A stretch of DNA of 64,000 bases from the NCBI GenBank assembly GCA_903813345.2, contig CAIIXF020000007.1:34256538-34320537 (forward strand), read 5' to 3'. Each line of letters starts with the position of its first letter. Within the stretch, counting starts at the first letter, position 1. The position numbers and the translations under genes are program-made. Shown here piece after piece: positions 47,401-57,092 of this stretch. This DNA comes from Owenia fusiformis (taxonomy: Eukaryota > Annelida > Polychaeta > Sabellida > Oweniidae). Under the pieces are notes generated by a model. The model worked only from the letters and a program-made list of their open reading frames with translations, was not told the DNA's origin and did no database searches.

Positions 47401-50400
47401 AAGCTCAAACCTGACATAACTACAAACATTAATGCAATATATAAGTCGAAGCTCAAACCTGACATAACTGCAAACATTAATGTAATATATAAGTTGAAGC
47501 TCAAACCTTACATAACTACAAACATTAATGCAATATCTAAGTTGAAGCTCAAACCTGACATGCCTAAAAGCATTAATGCAATATATAAGTCGAAGCTCAA
47601 ACCTGACATAACTACAAACATTAATGCAATATATAAGTTGAAGCTCAAACCTGACATAACTACAACCATTAATGCAATATATAAGTTGAAGCTCAATCCT
47701 GACATAACTACAACCATTAATGCAATATATACGTTGAAGCTCAAACCTGACATAACTACAAACATTAATGCAATATATAAGTTGAAGCTCAAACCTGACA
47801 TGCCTAAAAGCATTAATGCAATATATAAGTCGAAGCTCAAACCTGACATAACTACAAACATTAATGCAATATATAAGTTGAAGCTCAAACCTGACATGCC
47901 TAAAACATTAATGCAATATATACATTGAAGCTCAAACCTGACATAACTACAAACATTAATGCAATATATACGTTGAAGCTCAAACCTGACATTACTACAA
48001 ACATTAATGCAATATATACATTGAAGCTCAAACCTGACATAACTACAAACATTAATGCAATATATACATTGAAGCTCAAACCTGACATAACTACAAACAT
48101 TAATGCAATATATACGTGTAAGCTCAAACCTGACATAACTACAAACATTAATGCAATATATACGTTGAAGCTCACACCTGACATAACTACAAACATTAAT
48201 GCAATATATAAGTTGAAGCTCAAACCTGACATAACTACAAACATTAATGCAATATATAAGTTGAAACTCAAACCTGACATAACTATAAATATTAATGTAA
48301 TATATAAGTTCAGAATTTGAAGCTCAAACCTGACATAACTACAAACACTGATGCAATAGGAAAGGTAGAGTTTACATTTACATTATTTAAAAAATATAAA
48401 TTCAGGCACTCACTTCTTTTTCAAATGAAATTTTGAAAACGAAGTAATATGATAGTGTTATTTCGCTTTTGATTCAAAATTGCCTCGCCAAACATAATTT
48501 GCCTAGCCAAATTTTGGATCCTGGCTATGCCCCTGTATAATAATATTGATGGAGAATATTTTCAATTATGTTCTTTTTAAAGTCCTGGATCCTACAAAGT
48601 GACAAATCTTGAAGTATGAATACTTCCCTATGCGTGTACATTGCTTTAAGCAAGCAGAATTAATATTTACATAAGACAAGATTTTATTTACTTATTTATA
48701 ATAGTTTTTGATCAAAATGTTTCATAAAGCTATTCAACCATTGTTGGTTGGTTGAGAGTTAATTTAAGACTAGAAGACTAGGACTAGAAGCATTATGCAT
48801 CGAAGTCCTAATAGAAACGAAAAAAAGTTCTCATAACCACAGTGTACAGAGCACCAAAAAGCCCAGCAAACACATGGACTCTCATAGACAACTTACTTGA
48901 AAATATCAAAGAATATGCCAATGGTAAAAAATATGTCTATATGGTAGGCGATCTAAATTGTGACATGCTTAATGAGACGAACAACAAACTTGATGATCTG
49001 CTTCAAGAAAATAATCTACATCAAATGATAGAAGAACCTACTCACATAACAGATACAGCCGCAACCTTAATTGATATCTTGGCAACAACATCTCCAGGAA
49101 CGATCATACTTACAGAGGTACTAACACCATCAATGAGCAAGCACAGCCCCATAAACACAGAAATAAACATTAAAAAACAGTCTGGTAAAGACTATTAGCG
49201 AACAATAAGAAACTATAAACTTGTAGACTGGAAAGCGATGAATGATGACATACAGAGTAAGAACTGGAATCAAATACTAAATATACATGATAACAACAAT
49301 GACACTGACGTAAATGAAATTGTAAAGAATTGGTATAAAGAATTTAAAGGCATAATAAACAAGTTTATCCCAGAAAAGACAATAACTATAAGGCAAAATG
49401 ATCTGCCATGGATTACAACAAAAATCAAACGTTTCATTAGAAGGCGGAACAGAGCTTACAAGATGGCAAAAACACTAAAAACAGACACGCTATGGGACAA
49501 ATACAGAAAGCTGAGAAATGAAACAATAACCGAACTCAGAAATGCCAAAGAAGAATATGAACTAAGACTCTCACAGAAATTGGTCAATGGAAAAACTGGA
49601 ACAAAGACCTGGTGGTCAAACAGTTATACAACGATTTCAGGGCATCAGATAACAATGAAACACCCTTTCTTGTCAATGGTTATTCAATATCAAACAACAA
49701 AGAAAAGGCTGAATTATTGAATAATCATTTTTTGTCAAATCAGACAGTCGAAGACATACTTACAAATCTGAATCCAGGAAAATCACTAGGGCCTGACAAT
49801 ATAAGTCCACGTGTTCTAAAAATGACTGCAAAATCAATAGCCCCGATACTGGCACAAATATCAATGCATCATTAAAACAGAATGTCTTCCCAGACATCTG
49901 GAAAGAAGCGAATGTTACACCAATATTCAAAAAAGACAGAAGAGAAATAGCCACAAATTACAGACCCATATCTCTACTGAACTGTGTAGCGAAAGTATTC
50001 GAAAGAGCAATGTATACTCATGTACATAACTACCTACACAAATGGAAATTGCTGTCAAAATTCCAATCTGCTTATTCCCTAGGAAACTCCACAACAACGC
50101 AACTACTAGAGATGTACAACTACATCATGGAGACGATGGAAAATAATGAAAACACAAGAGCCATCTTCTGTGACATGTCAAAAGCTTTTGACCGAGTATG
50201 GCATAAAGGCCTAGCTAACAAGTTAGAACGGAAGGGAATCAAAGGAAAATGGTTCAAAAGTTACCTATCCAACAGAAAACAAAGGGTCATTCTCAATGGC
50301 GAAACATCCAGCTGGGGGTATATCTCTGCAGGCATTCCACAGGGCTCCATCCTAGGACCACTGCTATTTTTGGTGTACATAGATGATATCTTGGAAAACC

Positions 50401-53400
50401 TAACTGATAAATGCACTGGAAGGATATATGCAGATGATACTACATTTCTTGTAAGTGGAAAAGAAAATGACAACATAATTGAAACTCTCAACGAACAACT
50501 ACGATCAACAAACGAGTGGGCCAATATATGGCAACTAACCTTCAACCCAGAAAAAACAGAAACAATGTTATTCACGAGAAAACACCAAAATAATGGACAA
50601 TTTCAACTCACTTTCAATGGAAAAGTTATCAAAGAAGTGACCAACCATAAACATCTAGGTCTGACATTAGACAACAATGGAACATGGGGATCACACATAA
50701 GGAACATAACAAATAGAGCTGCCAAGATGATAGATATCATGCGAGGACTTAAATATAAACTTGACCGAAAAACACTGGAAATTATGTATAAAGCATTTAT
50801 TAGGCCTATAATTGAATATGCCTCTCCAGTTTGGGACAACTGTCATAACTAAGAAAAAGACCAACTAGAAGAACTACAACTAAAAGCTGCAAGAATCTGC
50901 ACAGGGGCAAAAAGAAGAACAAGCCACAAGTTGATATACAAAGAAACAGGTTGGGCAAAACTCCAAGAGCGTCGAACAACACAAAAACTACTAATAATGC
51001 ACAAACTCATAAACAAAAAAATAACAGACTCGTTGAGCAATGTAATTGAAGCAACCAAGAGAAGGTCTGATCATGATCTCCGACGAGCTAGCAACCTATT
51101 AATGCCTGTATGCAGAACTGAAGCGTATAGAAAATCATTTCTACCAGCCACAATAAAAGTGTAGAATGACATTGATGCATCAATAGAAAGCACAAAAGCT
51201 GAGGAGCACTTCAAAAAATTGATAACAAACAAGAAGAAGCTACCACATTACTATTACTATGGGAAAAGAGACACTCAAATAATACACACACAGATAAGAC
51301 TTAGATGCAGCGACTTAAACCAAGATCTACATCTCAACCATGTAAAGGACAGCCCCAAATGTGAATGCAGAAACCCAACAGAAAGTGCCGAACACTATCT
51401 CAAAGAATGTACTTCATACCAAAGACATAAAACAATTCTACCAAGGACAACATTAACAGAACTCATCCATGGAAATGCAAGGAAGACAGATGAAGAAAAC
51501 AAAGCCACATTCACTGCTGTTCACAATTACATAAGAGTTACAAAAAGATTCTCAATCAAGTCGTTTCCTCCTTTCACTCACTCATTTCTTCCCAAGCCTC
51601 CCATCCTGCACAAACAAATAAAACTGTAATAATTTTCTAGGACAACCAAAGGAGAGGACTTAGAATAGGCGAAAGCCTCTTGTCCGATCCATTTCGTCAA
51701 ATTGTATCAATATAATGTATGTAAAACATATAGACGAATAAAATATTTTTAATAAAAAAAAATAATAATAAAAAAGTTAATTTAAGAAAAAAACTCACCG
51801 CAACGTCTTTACACTCAGACGTTGAGCCTGTAGGATCAGAAAAGGTCTTGCATGGACTGTACTTGTAACGAGCTTTGTCTTGAGCATCAACTGAATAACT
51901 ATAAATAGAAATAAACAAAGACAATAACATAACAATATGTTACACAAACTTGTTGCATACAGAATTAGAAAAAGCAGCAACTCTACAGCGTTAAAAATCC
52001 CACCTTAGATAACAGATTTTATCATTAATCACACAATCATTTTGAACATTACACGATGGAAATAACTGTGATGCCACATTATAAATCATTCTCGGGTAGA
52101 GGTCATATGACCACAAGCCATTAGTCTACAGATAACAGCAACACCAAGGCGTAGCAGACACCATTAAACCCCATCAAACAAAATCATCTTACTTCTTTTC
52201 GAGTTATAACAAAGTTTGAAACATAAAAAGGTCTCCATTATTACTTATTAAGACCATGTCTCATGCTTGCAAGTTCTTGCAATATAATATTCACATTATG
52301 TCAACTAGTACTTTAAATTTGAAGTTGTCCCAAAAATGTAAAATGACACATAAATAGCTACCATTTATCAAAAAGCCACCTTTTAAGCAGATTATCAGAA
52401 GAAAATGTGCCATGCTACAATTGCCCTACTATTTCTTGACATGGGATCAGAGAAAATACAGAGAAATAAGAGTTTGAATTATTGCAAATTATGGAAAATG
52501 TCAACTTTGTTGAATAATAATGGACCACACTGTTTATCATGAGAGCTCTGCTTTTTGCACTGATTGGCTCCTGCGTACTGCACATCTCATATAAACCTGG
52601 ATGTTCAAGTTTATGAAGTAAAAGATTCATTTTAAATAGAAATCATTGGTCATAGAGGCATTGTGAACAAGTTGAGGCATTGCATTCTATCATTGGTCAT
52701 AGAGGCATTGTGAACAAAATGAGGCATTGCATTCTATCATTAATCTCAGAGGCATTGTGAACAAGTTGAGGCATTGCATTCTATCATTGGTCATAGAGGC
52801 ATTATGAACAAGTTGAGGCATTGCATTTTATCATTGGTCATAGAGGCATTGTGAACAAGTTGAGGCATTGCATTTCTATCATTGGTCATAGAGGCATTGT
52901 GAACAAGTTGAGGTATTACATTCTATCATTGGTCATAGAGGCATTGTGAACAAGTTGAGGCATTACATTCTATCATTGGTCATAGAGGTATTGTGAACAA
53001 GTTGAGGCATTGCATTCTATCATTCATCTCAGAGGCATTGTGAACAAGTTGAGGCATTGCATTCTATCGTTGATCATAGAGGCATTGTGAACAAGTTGAG
53101 GCATTGCATTCTATCATTGGTCATAGAGGTATTGTGAACAAGTTGAGGCATTGCATTCTATCATTAATCTCAGAGGCATTGTGAACAAGTTGAGGCATTG
53201 CATTCTATCATTGATCATAGAGGCATTGTGAACAAGTTGAGGCATTGCATTGTATTACTACATTGTCACAGTAATACTAGGCATTATCCATATATTTTAA
53301 GATGACAAGGGTCATTCCAGGTCTTGCAATATAAATGCCATATCATGCATTGTCACACAGTATAACATTGTCACGGTCATACGAGGCCTTGCAATGCATT

Positions 53401-53893
53401 TTGACATTACCAGGGTCATGAAAGGCCTTGCAATATAAGTCATAAATGTCACATAAGGGCAGTGGTCGAGGTGGGCTTTCACGATAACACTACCACGGTC
53501 ATGGCAGGATCCTTGTGCAACTAAAAACGCAGTGATAGTTGTGCCAGGCATAAGTCTTGCGACAGATACCATGTGCATTTTTGGGTATTTAAGTTACTTT
53601 AATAGTCAGCCTATGTAGAGGTCAATAACTGTTCAGTCTAACTGAGGCTAAATCTGAGCAACAGTCACATGACATTTATTTCTACAGGCCTGATACTAAA
53701 AAAGTTTTACTTACATTTGGTCAGTCAGCTCTATTTGACCTTTACTGGTTCTACAGCTACAGTCCGAAACTTTTACACATTCTTCAGATGTACATTGTGT
53801 ACACAAAAGAGCAACAAATAATGCAGTAATATACAAGTTATTGACTAAAATGTTGAGCATATCTTTTTCTTTATTTCCTGAACCCATTTTCAC
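32323..53893 (-). CDS. MRH-domain type I membrane protein (mannose-6-phosphate receptor/ATG27-like), partial, 5 exons
   Basis: Likely a lectin-type receptor of the secretory or endosomal system. Exons on the minus strand are 53893-53715, 51898-51799, 47083-46950, 45948-45864 and 32408-32323. All introns are GT..AG and phases join exactly, giving 194 residues plus a split codon. Residues 13-35 are a signal-peptide core. Then follow C45 and C47, YKYSPC at 71-76, C89, ACQEV at 94-98, QYTGSGTRQTFVTLVC at about 131-146, KGEDP at 156-160 and YYFTLTTKAAC at 166-176. This is the cysteine pattern of MRH domains, and Q96, R138, E158 and Y166 or Y167 are candidates for the family's Q-R-E-Y sugar-binding set. 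The last visible residues, LSPGSVMLI, look like the start of a membrane span; the rest is beyond the left edge. Intron 4 is 13.5 kb and intron 5 exceeds 32 kb. A more specific ortholog cannot be named. Confidence 0.85.
32447..33517 (-). mobile_element. Decayed mariner-like transposon with long terminal inverted repeats
   Basis: Termini start CGAGGGGTGATCAATAAG, and the inverted repeats run for about 200 bases (including ACGTAAATGTCGGTCCC and complement). The flanks are TA (32445-32446 and 33518-33519), the Tc1/mariner signature. The interior keeps a transposase remnant on the minus strand. It sits in intron 4 of the MRH gene. Confidence 0.93.
32951..33133 (-). pseudogene. Mariner transposase remnant
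   Basis: About 60 codons on the minus strand include GNILLHMDNAPAHRS, the block around the second catalytic aspartate of the DDD/E domain of mariner transposases (D in DNAPAH). Downstream the family's proline-rich motif is unrecognisable, and the rest of a protein of about 340 residues is missing. It cannot be an active enzyme. Internal deletion is the simplest explanation, given the 1.07-kb element. Confidence 0.88.
33520..33827. other. Intron 4 sequence, no feature seen
   Basis: Between the mariner and the fold-back element. No exon, repeat or palindrome that I can support. Confidence 0.5.
33828..34321. mobile_element. Fold-back element of about 490 bp
   Basis: The left end TGGTGATCCACTTGATTA is mirrored at the right end by TAATCGAGTGGATCACCA. 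The arms match along most of their length, for example ATGATTGCGAA with TTCGCAATCAT and TAATACCTCACTTAAGTTACGT with its complement, to a centre near 34075. The target duplication is not clear. No coding sequence. Confidence 0.8.
34497..34675. repeat. Purine-rich GGAAGGATAGGATAGAATA block
   Basis: Simple-sequence block at the head of a higher-order unit. Equivalent blocks are at about 36384-36590, 38160-38358, 39930-40110 and 41327-41515. On the minus strand they produce proline/leucine/serine-rich open frames that are not genes. Strict strand asymmetry (purines on plus) is kept over about 180-200 bases each time. Confidence 0.88.
35160..38710 (+). repeat. Two nearly identical tandem higher-order units of about 1.77 kb
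   Basis: From about 35160 to 36935 the sequence is repeated almost base for base from about 36935 to 38710, with offset drifting from 1779 to 1768 through small indels in T runs and purine blocks. This is much closer than the similarity to the remaining units, so it is the youngest duplication in the array. Confidence 0.82.
45635..45797. repeat. Three tandem AGACTCCAGATT palindromes
   Basis: A unit of about 50-55 bases, AAACAATAGACTCCAGATT followed by the mirrored AATCTGGAGTCTAATAAT, occurs three times. A related palindrome, with TTTCAT in the loop, is at about 43050-43082. The AGACTCCAGAT motif is also found singly at the head of each higher-order satellite unit (for example 34410, 36305 and 41246), so the palindromes probably derive from element ends in the satellite. 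Confidence 0.8.
45864..45948 (-). CDS. MRH-domain gene, exon 4
   Basis: 85 bases between acceptor TTATTGCAG and donor GTAAGT. The first base completes arginine 138, then 28 codons run from QTFVTLVCGTGDDEF to DPLGSAKY. The last palindrome of the satellite region ends about 65 bases beyond the donor. Confidence 0.85.
46292..46725. mobile_element. Hairpin-bearing repeat element
   Basis: Begins with a hairpin from 46292 to 46425: ATCCTATGATTTA mirrored by TAAATCATAGGAT, further in GATATGATTTT with AAAATCATATC, and a loop with CGAGCGAGCGTAGCGAGAG. It is followed by a segment from TATTCCATAGTTAA to TTAACTATGGAATA-type sequence near 46720. The same plan occurs in CCDC47 intron 4 at about 60415-60830. 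Borders are approximate. Confidence 0.6.
46726..46870. repeat. Dispersed repeat related to the segment at about 58750
   Basis: Contains TAGGTGGTGGTGACATAAAAA, the complement of the phrase TTTTTATGTCACCACC seen at 58757. The similarity beyond that phrase is weak. It is probably the end of a degenerate dispersed repeat next to the exon 3 donor. Confidence 0.35.
46950..47083 (-). CDS. MRH-domain gene, exon 3
   Basis: 134 bases: 44 codons from ACQEVSSPEIPP to QYTGSGT plus AG of an arginine codon. The acceptor is TGTTTTAAG at 47092-47084 and the donor GTACAAAC. The acceptor side touches the 48-bp minisatellite, whose units resemble this splice site. The donor GTACAA is weak compared with the others in the gene. 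Confidence 0.82.
47084..48357. repeat. 48-bp minisatellite array, about 26 copies
   Basis: The unit is 48 bases with the phrase CATTAATGCAATATATAAG and TGAAGCTCAAACCTGACATA. Because 48 is a multiple of 3, frames on both strands remain open (a 272-codon frame on plus and several on minus), but unit variants such as AAG/ACA/ACG change amino acids. Some units (about 47555, 47805 and 47893) carry CATGCCTAAAA in place of CATAACTACAAA. That version closely matches the CATGCCTTAAAA at the exon 3 acceptor of the MRH gene, where the array begins. Confidence 0.95.
48358..48756. other. Intron 2 sequence, no feature seen
   Basis: Between the minisatellite and the LINE. AT-rich, with no palindrome, tandem repeat or exon that I can support on either strand. 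Confidence 0.5.
48770..51774 (+). mobile_element. 5'-truncated non-LTR retrotransposon, Jockey/CR1-like
   Basis: Flanked by a 13-base duplication AGTTAATTTAAGA (48757-48769 and 51775-51787). The 3' end carries AATAAA signals and an A-rich tail (51738-51774). It encodes, in broken frames, the end of an apurinic endonuclease domain, a reverse transcriptase and a C-terminal cysteine-histidine motif. It sits in intron 2 of the MRH gene in the opposite orientation to that gene. Confidence 0.95.
48842..51629 (+). pseudogene. LINE ORF2 pseudogene: endonuclease end, reverse transcriptase, C-terminal CCHC-like motif
   Basis: Endonuclease remnant at 48842-49195: VYRAPKSPANTW, MVGDLNCDML, then SKHSPI where the family has SDH; the catalytic aspartate is replaced by lysine. 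Frame 2 stops at TAG 49196-49198 and resumes to about 49610. There a frameshift moves to frame 1 (GPDNISPRVLKM), and another near 49862 to frame 3. Reverse transcriptase motifs follow: NYRPISLLN, FCDMSKAFDRVWHKG, GIPQGSILGPLLF and YADDTTFLV, so the catalytic aspartates are still legible. In-frame stops close frame 3 at 50850-50852 and 51162-51164. The tail ends with CECRNPTESAEHYLKEC. Together these breaks exclude an active protein. The part before the endonuclease end is missing by 5' truncation. Confidence 0.92.
51799..51898 (-). CDS. MRH-domain gene, exon 2
   Basis: 100 bases between acceptor TTTATAG and donor GTGAGT (51798-51793). The first base completes the isoleucine codon from exon 1, then 33 codons run from YSVDAQDKARYKYSPC to STSECKDVA. 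A LINE lies only 24 bases downstream of the exon on its 3' (low-coordinate) side. Confidence 0.85.
51988..52642. other. Intron 1 sequence, no feature seen
   Basis: Between exon 2 and the 47-bp minisatellite. No tandem repeat, palindrome or exon is evident; short open frames have no features of a protein. Confidence 0.5.
52643..53255. repeat. 47-bp minisatellite array, about 13 copies
   Basis: The unit is 47 bases with GGCATTGTGAACAAGTTG and TCATTGGTCATAGA. Two versions alternate irregularly, one with TTGGTCATAG and one with TTAATCTCAG or similar, so there is some higher-order patterning. It lies in intron 1 of the MRH gene, about 460 bases from exon 1. Further diverged GCATT-rich repeats continue to about 53500. 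Confidence 0.95.
53715..53893 (-). CDS. MRH-domain gene, exon 1 (signal peptide)
   Basis: Encodes residues 1-59 plus two bases of codon 60. The first ATG is at 53893; an internal methionine at residue 12 directly precedes the hydrophobic core LNILVNNLYITALFVALL and could be the true start. The donor is ACCAAAT/GTAAGT. The signal peptide probably ends around residue 36, before EECVKVSDCSC. An upstream untranslated exon cannot be excluded. Confidence 0.82.
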
Positions 53894-54350
53894 TTTTTCA
53901 TGACAAGAAATTCAATTAGGAAATTTAAACCACTGGTTAGATACATATAAAAAGGACATAATTATAAAAAATCATAAAATAAAATTTTCTGATTACATTT
54001 GAGGATAAAGTGTCTCAGAAGCTCATCAAAGCAAATTCTAACGTTGGCTAGTTAGACAACATCTATTCTGTTTTTGTGTTTGAAACCGAGGCTCCGACAA
54101 TTTTTCTTACTTTGCACACTTTGCATAAAACCTCCTTAAACGTAAGTATTTGGCTTAGTACAAAGTCAAAAAAAGAAATATCTGAAAAATATTTGTTGAT
54201 TCTCATTTTCATCCCATATTTTTTCCACTTTTTGACACGATGTCTGCAAAAGTGGAGAAAGAATAGAACAAAAAATCAATAAAATCTATTATCGCCCACT
54301 TTTCATACCCCATAAATCGAACTCCGTGGTAGAGCTGGTCTCAAACATTA

Positions 54351-56666
54351 CTGCGGCGGGCAGATATCTCACCGTAAGCATGACAACTTCGCATAAACAA
54401 TTGACTTGCTTGGTTCTAGTCCCATACTCAGGTCACGTGGTTGTAAAATTTTCATTGGTACAGTGCTGATATAAAATAATAAAGGGTGCGTTTTCAAACT
54501 AAACAGAGTGCTCCTACCAAAATGAATTTGCCTACATACCCTAACCAAATCCGTCTGGCCCAGATATCTACTCCCGAAGTCTGGTAGACCTGGGCCAGAC
54601 GGGATCCAATGCAAAAAATGGGATTCACTCCGGAAAAAACACACTGGTTTTTCAATGTATAATATGTGCTGATAAATGAATAAACATCATAAAAAACACT
54701 CACATGTTTGTTGCTTGTATCAAACTTTGTATTTATATTAGGTTTCCATCGCTGGATGACGGCTAATAAATAAGAACAAAACGATTAAACGCAGCAAAAA
54801 GAAAAATTCTTCTGCAATCTGATCGTGATCTGGTGGAATATCGAGAAGTCTTGGCTGCATATTTCATTCAGTACTACATTTGGTCAGTTCAACAAATTGA
54901 AAAATCGTATTTTAATTAGTGTTGTCGCGATTAATCGATACATCGCGATATACATCACCAAAGCTGATTCTGGCGATGCATCGATGTCTGAAACAACACA
55001 TCGATGTTTTTTAAAAAATTAATTTGCTAAAAATCGCCCTTTCTTATCTTATTTTGACGCAAATTGCTTACCTTCTTTCATGTCTTATTTCATTTTCCAA
55101 TGTTTTCTGACATTGTTTCGCTTTAAAACTGTTTTAGCTAGTCGAAATGAACCATTAATCTAAAAAAAGTTTCTTTACTTTCATTTCACCATTACTAGAA
55201 GTTCCCGGATGTACCAGCATACTCTTATTAATTTGTTCTGTTCGGTATTATAGTGCATTAGCGTTCGGTATTTCAATGCACTTTTCTCGAACTTTTTCTC
55301 GATGTACATCGCGATGTGCATCGATGTTTACTACTGAAAATTGCCGATGCATCGATGTACGATTATAGCACATCGCGACAACACTAATTATAATGTCCAC
55401 CATATTTATTTCAAGTCTAAATACAACACAGATATGTCTGTTTTATAAAGTAATCTACATTTTGATAACAAATCTGCTGAAGAAATCGTAATATTTGGGA
55501 TGTATTGGTTCCCGGGAAATGTATTTTCGTTCCATGAAAGTTAAAGATCATCGCGTCACACTTATGTTACGTCAAATCACGTGACTTTATTCGGTGCGGA
55601 GAACTGACGAAAATATTGACGAAATCTTGTGCCCATTTCAACATCAATATTACAAACAAAACACCACATTTACGTGTAAGTTATATACTCTTTATTTCAA
55701 ATAACTTGGGTTTACATGGAGCCCGATGTTTTGGTTGGATGGCTAATAGGGAATGAATAATAAGTGATGATTCAGCGACATGTTTTTTCCGCAGTAAATC
55801 CTCCTTTTTTAGCATTGGACCTTGTCTGGCCCAGATCTACTACTTCAGGAGTAAATAACTGGGCCAGACAGGTTTGGTTACTACATACCCCTGAGACTCT
55901 TATCTGATAGATAGAATGCACAAATAAAACAAAAGTTTTGCTATTATAGGTGAAAAGTTCTCTTAAAATTTCGAAGTGATTTTACCTGTTAATTCTGTCA
56001 TTGGTCCGCCATTTCGGCGGAAGTTCCACTGAAACGCAAACTCCATGAAACGAAACAAAATCACTAGAAAAAACCATAGCACACATTGTGCAGCAAAGTT
56101 TAAACCAATCAGATTATTTGATTATTTTGTGCACATGAATTATTTGCTTCTGAGCACTTTCCATAAAAGCTAACCCCAATAACAAACCTGGCAGAGACTA
56201 CCCTTACTTCATTTTAGCGAAATTTCAGCTCAAACTCCTGACAAATGCATTATGCATACGCTGGTATGAAGCCTTGGAGACACTCATTTTAGTAAATATG
56301 ATTTATGGTGTGTACTTTTCTGCAGTTTGTGGGAGTTCGGGAAATTAAATGTGAAAATTCAAGAAAATATGCCAATTATACGACTTATCAATTAATTTGA
56401 ATCAGCATTGTAGATTGTCGGTATTATCTAATAAACAACACGTGCGGTAAACTATTATCAACACAACTTTGACTCAGAGTTCTTTCCGTGGGGATTCTCA
56501 TATTTCATGGCCTTTCATTAATTTTGAAATATTTTGACAAAATAATGATTAGGGAACATAAATAAAAACATATTTTATAAGTTGTTTGAAAATTGACCAT
56601 ATCTATGATGAAAAGGGGAACTATTTTCACAAAATTTTGGTGACTTTCTTCATCTGCCCGCCGCAG
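54351..56666. mobile_element. Large palindromic element in the intergenic region
   Basis: CTGCGGCGGGCAGAT at 54351-54365 is mirrored at 56652-56666. Inside, two short hairpins built on GTCTGGCCCAG (54551-54602 and 55823-55870) are themselves in inverted positions, with matching neighbours: CTACATACCCTAACCAAA and its complement outside, and GATCCAATGC..AAAAAATGG-type sequence inside. This suggests an old fold-back element of about 2.3 kb later split by the hAT-like insertion. Target duplication not found. Confidence 0.55.
54917..55386. mobile_element. hAT-like miniature element
   Basis: Ends TAGTGTTGTCGCGAT and its complement; flanks ATTTTAAT (54909-54916) and ATTATAAT (55387-55394), 7 of 8 matching, as expected of an aged 8-bp hAT duplication. 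Several CATCGATG or CATCGCGAT motifs are clustered near both ends. No transposase. Confidence 0.88.
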
Positions 56667-56965
56667 TGTCTATTCCGAGACACTGCATGGGAGTTTGCCC
56701 ATAAATAAGAGGGGATTAACCCCAGAGTTCAAAGTTGATGTACGCTTATAATGTAAACCTGTATTGAGATGACCCACCTCTCTGATTGGTCAAAATCGAC
56801 AAACAAAAATGGCGGATTCCAAATCTTCTAATAACGTTTCGAATGATATTATGTTAATTTCTGGCATGTTAACCAATATCATAGCTTGTCACTGCTTATA
56901 CTCGTAGCCAAAAATCACTGCTTGTACTCCTATGTTTATATGTAATGTGCATGTACTTTCAGACA

Positions 56966-57092
56966 ATGAATTTCCTGCCACTAGTAGTGGCATTGTTGTG
57001 CCTTGTAGCAACTACCTCTGCCCAGGCAAGCAACAGACATGGAGCTGATCTAGATGACAACGATTTTGCAGAATTTGAAGAATTTGATGAAG
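56966..57092 (+). CDS. CCDC47: CCDC47 exon 1 (coding part): signal peptide
   Basis: The ATG at 56966 is followed by 42 codons plus one base; donor GAAG/GTATTG. The ATG is preceded by TACTTTCAGACA, which looks like a splice acceptor ending at 56962, so this is probably the second exon, with an untranslated first exon upstream. The mature protein would begin near ASNRHGADLDDNDF. Confidence 0.92.

Larger units (their letters stand above)
53894..56962. other. Divergent intergenic region between the MRH-domain gene and CCDC47
   Basis: The two genes face away from each other, and their start codons are about 3.1 kb apart, so promoters and any 5' untranslated exons should be here. Most of it is a palindromic repeat (54351-56666) holding a hAT-like element. 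The remaining flanks are 53894-54350 and 56667-56962. I see no convincing TATA box or other core promoter motif and do not assign one. Confidence 0.6.

Noticed and set aside
47085-48320. Long open frames on both strands (up to 272 codons) of a 16-residue repeat
   Set aside because: The 48-bp unit is a multiple of 3, so frames on both strands stay open. Unit variants change amino acids, and the array is intronic to the MRH gene.
48842-51629. Active LINE
   Set aside because: 5' truncation, two frameshifts, several in-frame stops and loss of the aspartate in the endonuclease SDH motif rule out activity.
52643-53255. CRISPR-like array
   Set aside because: There are no distinct spacers; units are contiguous 47-bp tandem copies in an animal intron.
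53715-53893. Stand-alone 60-residue secreted peptide
   Set aside because: The frame ends right after a good splice donor, and the downstream exons continue the MRH domain in phase, so it is exon 1 of a larger gene.
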